Assembly (NCBI GenBank): GCA_031257995.1
Contig: JAIRNN010000044.1
Span: forward strand, 1-17,212
Reading direction: 5' to 3'
From: Spirochaetaceae bacterium
GTDB taxonomy: Bacteria; Spirochaetota; Spirochaetia; Treponematales; Breznakiellaceae
Length of the DNA stretch: 17,212 nt
Under the pieces are notes generated by a model, which was not told the DNA's origin, did not search any database, and worked only from the letters and a program-made list of their open reading frames with translations. How positions within the stretch are numbered: the stretch's first letter is position 1; each line of letters begins with the position of its first letter. Positions 1-6,001 of this stretch are shown one piece after another. Made by a program: the position numbers and the translations under genes.

Positions 1-2
1 AC

Positions 3-80
3 GTTGAGGCGTATTATAATCGCATTCGACTGCATTCGGCACTTGACTATGTGGCACCTCATGTGTTTAACTCAAGGTAA
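3..80 (+). pseudogene. IS3-family transposase, C-terminal remnant
   Basis: Reading from base 3 gives 25 codons and a TAA stop. The peptide contains YYNRIRLHSALDYVAPHVF, which matches the C-terminal end of the DDE integrase domain in IS3/IS150-type OrfB transposases (pattern YN..R.H..L.Y..P..F). The gene runs off the left edge of the window, so it may be intact outside; only the last 25 residues can be seen. It is the only plausible coding sequence on the plus strand here. It points away from the left edge toward the methylase fragment, whose truncation may be linked to this insertion. Confidence 0.8.
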
Positions 81-131
81 GTCGCTTAACGGTGTCTACC
101 TTACGGGGTAAAGTCCACCTCCACACACATC
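81..131 (+). mobile_element. Probable right end of the IS3-family element
   Basis: Directly after the transposase stop lies a GC-rich stretch, GGTGTCTACCTTACGGGG, followed by TAAAGTCCACCTCCACACACA. Placement just downstream of orfB and a terminus ending in CA fit an IS3-family right inverted repeat. The left end is outside the window, so the exact boundary and target duplication cannot be fixed. The end near base 131 is a guess. Confidence 0.45.
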
Positions 132-214
132 GCAGACTTCAATCAGCAGGTTATTTGTTGACCAGATAAAATACAAATCTTCGCTATTATTTTTTGCCAC
201 TTCCCTATCCTATC

Positions 215-607
215 TTAAAATACACGCGCTATTTCAAGCGACCCGCCGCCAAAAAACGGCGATATAATACGCTGTAAATTATCGGGCAGCAACTCTACAA
301 TATAACCCACCGCAAGGGTTTTACCGCCCGCATAACGGATCGGGGTTCCCGTATACCGTTTGTATTTGTCCCCGCTTTTAAGCCGTAATAAAAAAGCCGC
401 CTTGAGAGTCTTAAAATCAGACTCGTCAATAGTTTCAAAAAGTCTCGCCGGTATTGAGGGGGACTCACTTGCCGAAACATTCCCTTCAGAAATTGACACT
501 CGCTTGGCAGGGACGGTCGCAACAGAGGCTTCTCTTTGTATCGGTATTACAGCTATATTCATCTTACTACAAGGTACCACAGGTTTTCTTAAATGTAAAG
601 TTGGCAT
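215..607 (-). pseudogene. Truncated D12-class DNA adenine-N6 methyltransferase
   Basis: The 130-residue product ends with GTPIRYAGGKTLAVGYIVEL at about residues 87-106 and then SPFFGGGSLEIA. These are the first two conserved blocks of D12/Dam-type adenine methylases: the RY-GGK motif, and the DPF-GGGS-like AdoMet-binding motif I (here SPFFGGGS). Full proteins have about 250-350 residues and carry a catalytic DPPY motif, which is missing. The frame stops at TAA only six residues after motif I, so the enzyme should be inactive. The start at 607 has GGAGG only one base upstream, and an internal ATG at 562 lacks a ribosome site, so the true start is uncertain. About 85 bp separate the truncation from the IS3 end. 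The serine- and alanine-rich N-terminal 75 residues are not recognisable. Confidence 0.7.
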
Positions 608-631
608 TCCTCCCGCTCAATGGCACCCCCA

Positions 632-1612
632 TTATTCCAGGCCCAATTCCTTCCTTAATTTCTCCGCCAGTCCCCCGCCGCTGAACGCAGCGTATTCCTT
701 CTTACGTATCACGCGCATCCCCCATTCTTCCAGAATGTCGGACGCGCCGGAGATGACCTTCGCGCCCTGATCGGCAAGGTTTCGCGTCCCCTCGCCAAAC
801 TTTTCGAGCCGCCTGTCCCTGCGCGGCGCAACCCCGATACCGCCTATCCATAGGTCGCGGTTGTTATCCAGCGTGAACCGCGCCGTAATCAGCGCCCCCG
901 ATTTTTTCGGGGCCTCGACCACGACACAGCCCCGCGCAATACCCGCGATGATCCGGTTCCGTTCGGGGAAAGTCCACCGCGCGGGACGGGTTCCGGGCCG
1001 GTATTCGCTCACCAACGCGCCGCCGGAATCCAGAATACGCTTGACAAGCGGACGGTTTGTCGCCGGATATACCTCGTCGACCGCCGAACCAAGCACGGCA
1101 AGCGTCTTCCCGCCGCCGTCGACATTCCCCCGGTGGCACATCGCGTCGATCCCCAGCGCGAGTCCCGACACGACACTCAAGTCCGCCTCTCCAAGCTCGC
1201 GCCCGCACCGGTACGCCCACGCCTGGCCGTCGCTCGAAGGATGCCGCGTCCCCACCATCGCGACAAGCGGCTTTTCAGGAGAACCCAGCGCGCCCCGATA
1301 GTAGAGCAGCACCGGCGGCTCGTAACTCTCCCGCAAAAGCGGCGGATAGTCCCCCGAAAGGCAGCATACCATTTTGATCCCCTTCCTCGCGGCAATCTTC
1401 GCGACCTTCTCTGCCGATTCCTTCGCTTTTGCAATATCCGGCATCTTCCGCAACGACCGCCCTACCCGCTCCTCAATTGCCCCCTTACTAAGCCTGTCCA
1501 AGTCCGCTTCCGTAGCCACCGTTTCGGCCAGCCTGAGACGGTCTTTCCGGTTAATCCCTTGCGTGAGGGACAACACGAGGCACACGAAAAGCGGTTCTTC
1601 TATTCCGTCCAT
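632..1612 (-). CDS. dprA: DNA-processing protein DprA/Smf
   Basis: DprA binds single-stranded DNA and loads RecA onto incoming strands during transformation; in non-competent bacteria its role is unclear. The 326-residue product has the Rossmann-like DprA fold. Visible family motifs are GTRHPSSDGQ (about 117), SGLALGIDAMCHRG (about 144), TFPERNRIIAGIA (about 215) and KKSGALITARFTLD (about 236). The N-terminal 100 residues match the usual SAM-like helical segment. The C-terminal winged-helix domain found in many DprA proteins is not obvious; the last 30 residues are basic and short. The start at 1612 is the only upstream ATG, 24 bases after the TPR gene stop, with a weak GGGGAAG ribosome site. 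It is the last intact gene of the minus-strand run and abuts a methylase relic. Confidence 0.93.
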   Translation of the reverse strand: MDGIEEPLFVCLVLSLTQGINRKDRLRLAETVATEADLDRLSKGAIEERVGRSLRKMPDIAKAKESAEKVAKIAARKGIKMVCCLSGDYPPLLRESYEPPVLLYYRGALGSPEKPLVAMVGTRHPSSDGQAWAYRCGRELGEADLSVVSGLALGIDAMCHRGNVDGGGKTLAVLGSAVDEVYPATNRPLVKRILDSGGALVSEYRPGTRPARWTFPERNRIIAGIARGCVVVEAPKKSGALITARFTLDNNRDLWIGGIGVAPRRDRRLEKFGEGTRNLADQGAKVISGASDILEEWGMRVIRKKEYAAFSGGGLAEKLRKELGLE

Positions 1613-1636
1613 AGGCAGACTTCCCCTGGAGAGGCT

Positions 1637-2416
1637 TCATCCATTAAAAACTTCCTGCACGACCCGCTTGTTTTGCTCGGCCTCGCTCCGCCGCCGGGGG
1701 TCCTTGGTCGTACCGATAATCATATCATACTGGTCAAGAGAACGCCGATACTGGCCGCTCATATAGTAACAGCGGGCAAGAATAAACATCGCGTCAACAT
1801 CGCCTGATCGCAACTCCATATACCGCTCGATGCGGGGAATCGCGTCCAGCGGCCTATTCAGCTCAAAAGCATATAACACGGCAAGGCCGTAAAGCGCAAG
1901 GGAGTACCCTTCGTCAAGGGCAATCGCCCTGATGTACGCCTCCTCCGAAAGATCATAGTAATGCTCCGCCGCCCCGCCGTCACGTTCATATTCAAGCGCG
2001 AGCTTCCCCGCCCGCCCTGCGGAAACCCCTGTGAGATAGTACAGCACCGCTTCTTCGGTGTTGTACCGCATCGCCTCTCGAAAAGCGTTGATCGCCTCGA
2101 TATGCATCCCCTTCTCGGCAAAACGGGTGCCCAGTATCTTCCAGTACGTGCCGGTCTGCGCCGCGTCCCGCACATAGCGGTCAAGCTGTTTTTCGTACAC
2201 CTTGATCGCGCGTTGCAAATCCTCAATCTCCCTGGGCACCCCCTTGCGCGGCCCGTAGGCGGAGATGGCGATGGCCTGATCGACCCGTTCCTTGTTCTTC
2301 TGGTAGTAGAGGAGAAACGCGATACCGCCCGCTATGATGAAAAACACGAACACGCCGATGACGACGCCCGCCTTTCCCCGCTTGAACGGATCCCGGTTTT
2401 TGGTTCGCCGCATCAT
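1637..2416 (-). CDS. Membrane-anchored TPR protein
   Basis: The product has 259 residues: a basic N-terminus (MMRRTKNRDPFKRGK), one transmembrane helix at about residues 17-38 (VVIGVFVFFIIAGGIAFLLY), then an alpha-helical domain. TPR-like helix pairs can be seen around YWKILGTRFAEKGMHIEAIN, the AEEAVLYYL region, YSLALYGLAVLYAFELN and MFILARCYYMSGQYRRSLDQ. The topology suggests a type II anchor with the TPR domain in the periplasm, so a scaffold role is likely, but no partner can be named. The gene overlaps xerC by four bases (ATGA), with GGAGG four bases before the first ATG and seven before a second in-frame ATG. A gene of this kind between xer and dprA fits treponemes as I recall them; no symbol is assigned. 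Confidence 0.85.
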   Translation of the reverse strand: MMRRTKNRDPFKRGKAGVVIGVFVFFIIAGGIAFLLYYQKNKERVDQAIAISAYGPRKGVPREIEDLQRAIKVYEKQLDRYVRDAAQTGTYWKILGTRFAEKGMHIEAINAFREAMRYNTEEAVLYYLTGVSAGRAGKLALEYERDGGAAEHYYDLSEEAYIRAIALDEGYSLALYGLAVLYAFELNRPLDAIPRIERYMELRSGDVDAMFILARCYYMSGQYRRSLDQYDMIIGTTKDPRRRSEAEQNKRVVQEVFNG

Positions 2417-3309
2417 AATTCCTCCAGTTTTGGCAAGAACATCTCGTGCGCTTTCTTGAGATGAGCAACATCGACATGGGTGTACACCTGTGTCGTCGCA
2501 AGGACGGCGTGTCCCAGTAATTCCTGCACGGAACGGAGATCGGCTCCGCCCTGGAGCAACTCGGTCGCAAAACTGTGCCGCAAGGTGTGCAGTTTCGAGC
2601 TCGCCCCCGTCATGCAGGCCGCCGTCTTGTAGTTCTTCCAGATGCCCTTTCGGGAAAGCCGCCTCCCGTTCCGCCCGATGAAGAACGCCTGAGTCCCCTT
2701 GCCTTTGGCCAACAGCGGGCGCGCGTCTTGGAGGTACGCTTTGAGCCGCTTTTCCGCCTCGCCGCCGAAAGGCACGAGCCGTTCCTTGTTCCCCTTGCCG
2801 CGAACCCGCAGTACCGCCTCGTCAAAAAACACGTCGTCCAGATCAAGCGTGACCGCCTCCGACACGCGGAGCCCGGACGAATAGACAAGCTCGAACAATG
2901 CCCGGTCCCGAATCCCCAGCGGCTTGGACAGATCGATCTGGTCAAGAATGTTCTCCACCGTCTCGCGGGTATGCACCGCCGGGAGCCGCGTTCCCAGTTT
3001 GGGAGACGGCACGAGCGAGGCCGGGTTGTCCGCCCGTAACCCCTCGTCAATCACGAAACGGTAGAACGACTTCAACGCGGAGAGCGCCTTCGCCGTAGAC
3101 CGGGACGAAAGCGCGTATTCCTTTACCCGCAGTTCGATATAGGCGATGACGTGTTCCGTCTCGGCGGCGGCCGCGTCCAGGCCCTTTTCCTCCAGCCACC
3201 GGAACCACATCTCAAGCTCCGTCCTGTAGGTCTCGATGGTCAGCTTGGCCTGCTGCCTGACCGCCGCAAGATACCGGATATAGTTCTTGAGAAGCAGAGT
3301 GTCGTTCAT
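2413..3309 (-). CDS. xerC: Tyrosine recombinase XerC/XerD family
   Basis: XerC and XerD cut and rejoin DNA at dif to resolve chromosome dimers at the septum. This product has 298 residues, the usual Xer length. The N-terminal SAM-like core-binding domain covers about residues 1-90. The catalytic domain keeps all expected residues: R148 (SSGLRVSE), K172 (GKGNKERLVP), H241 and R244 (HTLRHSFATE), H267 (LLGHAVL) and Y276 (TTQVYTHV). The VQELLGHA string is closer to XerC than XerD, but the assignment is not firm. It starts two bases after the ftsZ stop and overlaps the TPR gene, so it is probably co-transcribed with ftsZ, which would tie dimer resolution to division. Confidence 0.92.
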   Translation of the reverse strand: MNDTLLLKNYIRYLAAVRQQAKLTIETYRTELEMWFRWLEEKGLDAAAAETEHVIAYIELRVKEYALSSRSTAKALSALKSFYRFVIDEGLRADNPASLVPSPKLGTRLPAVHTRETVENILDQIDLSKPLGIRDRALFELVYSSGLRVSEAVTLDLDDVFFDEAVLRVRGKGNKERLVPFGGEAEKRLKAYLQDARPLLAKGKGTQAFFIGRNGRRLSRKGIWKNYKTAACMTGASSKLHTLRHSFATELLQGGADLRSVQELLGHAVLATTQVYTHVDVAHLKKAHEMFLPKLEEL

Positions 3310-3311
3310 GC

Positions 3312-4487
3312 CTACAATGCCTTTTTATTCAACCCGTCATTGTCGTTCTTCCCCGGCCCGTGCGACTTATACTGCCGGATGACCGTCGGTACGTCAAGCT
3401 CGTCGCCCCGGAACGCCTTCTTGCTCGTGCCGCTCAGCACATTTTCAAAATCGGGGAACGAAAGATACTCGCCGCGCGGACGCTCTTCCTTTTCCCTCTT
3501 TTCCCGCGCCTCGCGTTCCGCCTGGGTCTCATAGCCGGTCGCCACGACGGTCACCACCACCGAGTCGCCCATATTTTCATCAATCCGGTAACCGGCGATG
3601 ATATGCGCGTCCGCGGCGGCAGACTGCTTCACATGGCTCATCACCTCTTCAAATTCGAGTATCCCCATATCGGGGCCGCCGACCACCCCGACGAGCAGGT
3701 TCTTCGCCTCGAAAATCGCGGTATCGCCGAGCAAAGGGTTATTCATCGCCGCGTGCGCCGCGTCAACCGCCTTGGAATCACCCGAACCGGCGCCAACCCC
3801 CATGAGCGCGTCGCCCTGTCCGGTCATGATCGTGCGAATATCGGCAAAGTCGATATTGATCTCGCCCGGCTTCGTGATCAGATCCGATATTCCCTGGATC
3901 GCCTGACGGAGCACCTCGTCCGTGAGGTGAAAGGCGTCTTTCATGGAAGTACGCCGGTCAACCAGCTTCAAGAGACGCTGGTTTTGAATGATGATAAGCG
4001 AGTCCACCGCCGCCCGCATTTTCGCGATGCCCGCCTCGGCGAGCCGCATCTTGTAATCGCCCTCGAAGTTAAATGGCTTGGTAACCACGCCCACCGTAAG
4101 CGCCCCCATCTCACGGGCGATACTGGCGATGACCGGAGCGGAGCCCGTCCCCGTGCCGCCGCCCATACCCGCCGTCACAAACGCCATATCCGTCCCTTTC
4201 AGCGCGTTCACGATCATCTCGCGGTCCTCCTCCGCCGCCTTCTCGCCGACCTCCGGCTTCCCGCCCGCGCCCAGCCCCCGCGTGAGCTTGCTCCCGATAG
4301 GCAGCCTCGTCGCCGCTTTGCTCAGATTGAGCGCCTGAAGGTCGGTATTCACCGCGATAAACTGCACATTGTCGAGCTCGCTCTCGATCATGTGGTTCAC
4401 CGCATTGACACCGCCGCCCCCGGTTCCGATCGTCTTAATCACGGTCGGGCTTGCCATCACCTCGTCATGCATCATCTCAAAATTCAT
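3312..4487 (-). CDS. ftsZ: Cell division protein FtsZ
   Basis: FtsZ is the tubulin-like GTPase that forms the division ring. Diagnostic strings are GTGGGGVNAVNHMI near the N-terminus, the tubulin signature GGGTGTGSAP (about residue 107) and the T7-loop region INIDFADIRTIM (about 208). The C-terminal linker is charged (EREAREKREKEERPRGE) and is followed by ELDVPTVIRQYKSHG, which fits the conserved C-terminal peptide that binds FtsA; the protein then runs on to NKKAL. I chose ATG at 4487, giving 391 residues, because GGGAG lies six bases upstream; the ATG at 4493 would abut that ribosome site. A TATAAT box upstream suggests its own promoter. FtsA is separated from FtsZ by about 1.5 kb of cassette and repeats. 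Confidence 0.97.
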   Translation of the reverse strand: MNFEMMHDEVMASPTVIKTIGTGGGGVNAVNHMIESELDNVQFIAVNTDLQALNLSKAATRLPIGSKLTRGLGAGGKPEVGEKAAEEDREMIVNALKGTDMAFVTAGMGGGTGTGSAPVIASIAREMGALTVGVVTKPFNFEGDYKMRLAEAGIAKMRAAVDSLIIIQNQRLLKLVDRRTSMKDAFHLTDEVLRQAIQGISDLITKPGEINIDFADIRTIMTGQGDALMGVGAGSGDSKAVDAAHAAMNNPLLGDTAIFEAKNLLVGVVGGPDMGILEFEEVMSHVKQSAAADAHIIAGYRIDENMGDSVVVTVVATGYETQAEREAREKREKEERPRGEYLSFPDFENVLSGTSKKAFRGDELDVPTVIRQYKSHGPGKNDNDGLNKKAL

Positions 4488-4519
4488 ACCCATCTCCCAA
4501 ACCTTCCTTAATCAATAAA

Positions 4520-4525
4520 ATTATA
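4520..4525 (-). promoter_or_regulatory. Candidate ftsZ promoter -10 box
   Basis: The minus strand reads a perfect TATAAT here, 33 bases before the chosen ftsZ start. The surroundings are AT-rich, unlike the flanking repeats. No good -35 hexamer is found at 16-18 bases, so strength is uncertain. Confidence 0.5.
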
Positions 4526-4526
4526 C

Positions 4527-4537
4527 ATAAAAGACAA
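4527..4537 (-). promoter_or_regulatory. Shared leader motif TTGTCTTTTAT, ftsZ copy
   Basis: TTGTCTTTTAT on the minus strand overlaps the upstream side of the ftsZ -10 region. Near-identical strings precede the two cassette genes (5186-5196 and 5454-5463). In the ftsZ copy and the middle copy the motif is followed 9-10 bases later by ATTGA, so the similarity extends over about 25 bp. Function unknown. Confidence 0.5.
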
Positions 4538-4587
4538 GAAATATTTCCTGTTATCTATCCTCTACAACCCAAAGGCGGGGGGAAGCC

Positions 4588-4642
4588 GCGGCAAATTGCC
4601 GCTCCCTCGCTCCTCGCCCTGCGCCGGCCCTCTACGAGGGCC
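4588..4642. other. Two GC-rich hairpins downstream of the cassette
   Basis: GCGGCA-AAT-TGCCGC (4588-4602) and GGCCCTC-TAC-GAGGGCC (4626-4642) can form stems of 6 and 7 bp. The second lies 16 bases beyond the stop codon of the gene at 4658. Neither has a T tract on either strand, so they are not classical Rho-independent terminators. They could slow transcription or protect a 3' end. Confidence 0.5.
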
Positions 4643-4657
4643 CTGCGGACCGGCTTC

Positions 4658-5152
4658 TCAAGCCTCGTTCTCTTTATTTCCCAACCGCAGCCTCTGCATC
4701 TCCACATACGCGCCCTGCGCGCCCTTCATGTTAGCCGCCCGCTGCCGCAGAACGGCCTTTTCCGTCATATTGATCCCCGGTACGCGAAGGGCATTACCAA
4801 GCCGCGCATAATGAGCGATACAGGCGCAATGAAACGCATCCTTGGGGAAACCCTTGACGCGGTACTCCCGGCGGTGAGGGTAGGTTTTGTCGGCAACGGC
4901 ATAGCCCGGATCCTCCACCGCCTCAAGGGACAACAGCGCGTCGTCAAAACTCAGGATAGCCTGGGTCAGACTGCCCCGCGCCGCCGTATCGGATTCCCCG
5001 CAAAACTGACGCTCCTGCTCCAAAAAGACCATCTCGGTAAGCGCCACCGTCCGGCAGTCCGCCGAATCGTGCGCTTCCCGAAAGCATGTCATAGACCCGG
5101 CAATGCCTTCCTCATAGTTCAACCGCCCTTCGTGTTCCTGTCCATCTGCCAT
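4658..5152 (-). CDS. Cassette gene 2, unknown function
   Basis: From the ATG at 5152 the product has 164 residues, soluble and acidic, with no signal peptide, membrane segment or motif I recognise. Notable features are cysteines in the FHCACIAHYARLGN stretch, a preceding YRVKGFPKDA, and an alpha-helical C-terminus rich in R, Q and A. An upstream ATG at 5224 would add 24 residues and overlap the preceding gene by 26 bases. I prefer 5152 because the shared leader motif (5186-5196) falls between the two genes and AGAGGG precedes 5152 by about three bases; this is a weak decision. With its small upstream partner it forms a two-gene unit inserted between ftsA and ftsZ. It could be a division accessory, a toxin-antitoxin-like pair or a passenger; the sequence does not decide. 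Confidence 0.7.
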   Translation of the reverse strand: MADGQEHEGRLNYEEGIAGSMTCFREAHDSADCRTVALTEMVFLEQERQFCGESDTAARGSLTQAILSFDDALLSLEAVEDPGYAVADKTYPHRREYRVKGFPKDAFHCACIAHYARLGNALRVPGINMTEKAVLRQRAANMKGAQGAYVEMQRLRLGNKENEA

Positions 5153-5185
5153 AAACCCTCTGCGGCCCGCGTCAATTTTATTGGC

Positions 5186-5196
5186 ATAAAAGACAA
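5186..5196 (-). promoter_or_regulatory. Shared leader motif TTGTCTTTTAT, middle copy
   Basis: This copy begins two bases after the TAG stop of the small cassette gene and precedes the second cassette gene. It is identical over 11 bases to the copy before ftsZ, and both are followed by an AT-rich stretch ending in ATTGA. Confidence 0.5.
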
Positions 5197-5198
5197 CC

Positions 5199-5435
5199 CT
5201 ACTTAGAAAGGAATTCAGGTCCATATTCTTCCACCGCCTCCCACAAATTCCATCCGCTCTGCAACAGAGCCTCAAGGCCCAAATGCTTTTTGTAAAACCG
5301 GGCCAGATAAGGCGCTAAAGGTATCTGTTTTTCCAGTTCCTCGGCCTCTTCAATTTTGCCCTGTTTCCGTAACTCGTTGCCTTTCACCCCGATTTGCAAT
5401 TTCTCATGCAACGTCATCGGTCTGTTTTGTCTCAT
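5199..5435 (-). CDS. Cassette gene 1, small helical protein of unknown function
   Basis: The product has 78 residues from the ATG at 5435, chosen because GGAG lies seven bases upstream (AAGGAGAACGGT); an ATG at 5468 lacks a ribosome site. It is highly charged and predicted helical, with the string RKQGKIEEAEELEKQIPLAP followed by YLARFYKKHLGLEALLQSGW. The KQGKIEEAEELEKQ stretch resembles the helix-turn of a single TPR-like hairpin, but there is only one. No membrane segment. It lies upstream of cassette gene 2 on the same strand, possibly co-transcribed. Small size next to a larger unknown partner recalls antitoxin or chaperone pairs, which is speculation. Confidence 0.7.
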   Translation of the reverse strand: MRQNRPMTLHEKLQIGVKGNELRKQGKIEEAEELEKQIPLAPYLARFYKKHLGLEALLQSGWNLWEAVEEYGPEFLSK

Positions 5436-5453
5436 ACCGTTCTCCTTATTCAA

Positions 5454-5463
5454 ATAAAAGACA
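5454..5463 (-). promoter_or_regulatory. Shared leader motif TGTCTTTTAT, first copy
   Basis: TGTCTTTTAT lies 18 bases before the start of the first cassette gene, followed by TTGAATAAGGAG. It is the third occurrence of the motif in 940 bp, always in the leader of a minus-strand gene. Confidence 0.45.
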
Positions 5464-5475
5464 GACATTTCCTAT

Positions 5476-5599
5476 CCGCTTTTTCCCCTCAAGCGCCCCT
5501 GAGGGGCTTCCCTTGGGCCCGGCGCGGCAAGCAAGCCCGGCAACCCCCTTTCAGGGGGAAGGATGACGTTCACTCCCGGAGGGGGACACCGCCTTGCGA
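5476..5599. repeat. Left edge of the ftsA/cassette repeat field
   Basis: This stretch holds no gene. It starts with a 19-bp string, CCGCTTTTTCCCCTCAAGC (5476-5494), repeated with two differences at 5838-5856 on the other side of the tandem array. Next comes an inverted copy of the GCCCC/GGGGC palindromic module (5494-5518), then a CCCCCT-TTC-AGGGGG hairpin (5544-5558) and a partial copy of the first half of the module, CCCGGAGGGGGACACCGCC (5575-5593). Confidence 0.75.
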
Positions 5600-5605
5600 C
5601 CTGCC

Positions 5606-5839
5606 CGTTCCAGCCGGAACGTACCGGCCGTTCCAGTTAGAGCAGCCTTCCCGCTCCAGCCTAGGGCAGCCTTCCCGTTCCAGCCGGAACGTACCGGCCG
5701 TTCCAGTTAGAGCAGCCTTCCCGCTCCAGCCTAGAGCAGCCTTCCCGCTCCAGCCTAGGGCAGTCCGCCCGTTCCAGTTAGAGCAGCCTTCCCGTTCCAG
5801 TTAGAGCAGTCCGCCCGTTCCAGCCGGAACGTACTTGCC
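5606..5839. repeat. Tandem array of ten 23-24-bp hairpin units
   Basis: Ten consecutive units begin CGTTCCAG or CGCTCCAG and are 23 or 24 bp long. Three versions alternate: GTTCC-AGCC-GGAAC (units 1, 4, 10), GTTC-CAGTTA-GAGC (units 2, 5, 8, 9) and GCTC-CAGCCTA-GAGC or -GGGC (units 3, 6, 7). Each can form a stem of 4-5 bp around a CAG-containing loop, with changes in the stem partly compensated when the plus strand is read as RNA (U-G pairs). There are no unique spacers, so it is not a CRISPR. The array lies between ftsA and the two-gene cassette. Confidence 0.9.
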
Positions 5840-5854
5840 GCTTTTTCCCATCGA

Positions 5855-6001
5855 GCCGCCCCAAGGAAAGCCCCTGCGGGGCCCGCCCCCAAAGGAAACT
5901 CCCTCTCCCCCGTAGGGGGACACCGCCGCGCCTTCCCATCGAGCCGCCCCCAAGGAAGGCCCCTGCGGGGCCCGCCCCCAAGGAAAGCCCCTATGGGGCC
6001 T
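5855..6001. repeat. Three palindromic modules abutting the ftsA stop
   Basis: Copies of the module lie at 5855-5886, 5905-5972 (nearly full length, with CCCCC-GTA-GGGGG, ACACCGCCG, CATCGAGCCGCCCCCAAGG and GCCCC-TGC-GGGGC) and 5973-6001. The last copy ends GCCCC-TAT-GGGGC-C and runs into the first two bases of the ftsA TAG stop as read here, so the insertion boundary coincides with the end of the gene. Confidence 0.85.

Noticed and set aside
3360..4511. Long plus-strand frame of 383 codons opposite ftsZ
   Set aside because: It is a shadow of ftsZ in GC-rich sequence: Arg- and His-rich product, no family resemblance, no ribosome site, and ftsZ on the other strand is certain.
4626..4642. Rho-independent terminator after the cassette
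   Set aside because: The stem is good but no T tract follows on either strand, so only a hairpin is claimed.
5606..5839. CRISPR-like array
   Set aside because: The units are contiguous variants of one another with no unique spacers, and no cas genes are present; it is a tandem hairpin repeat.
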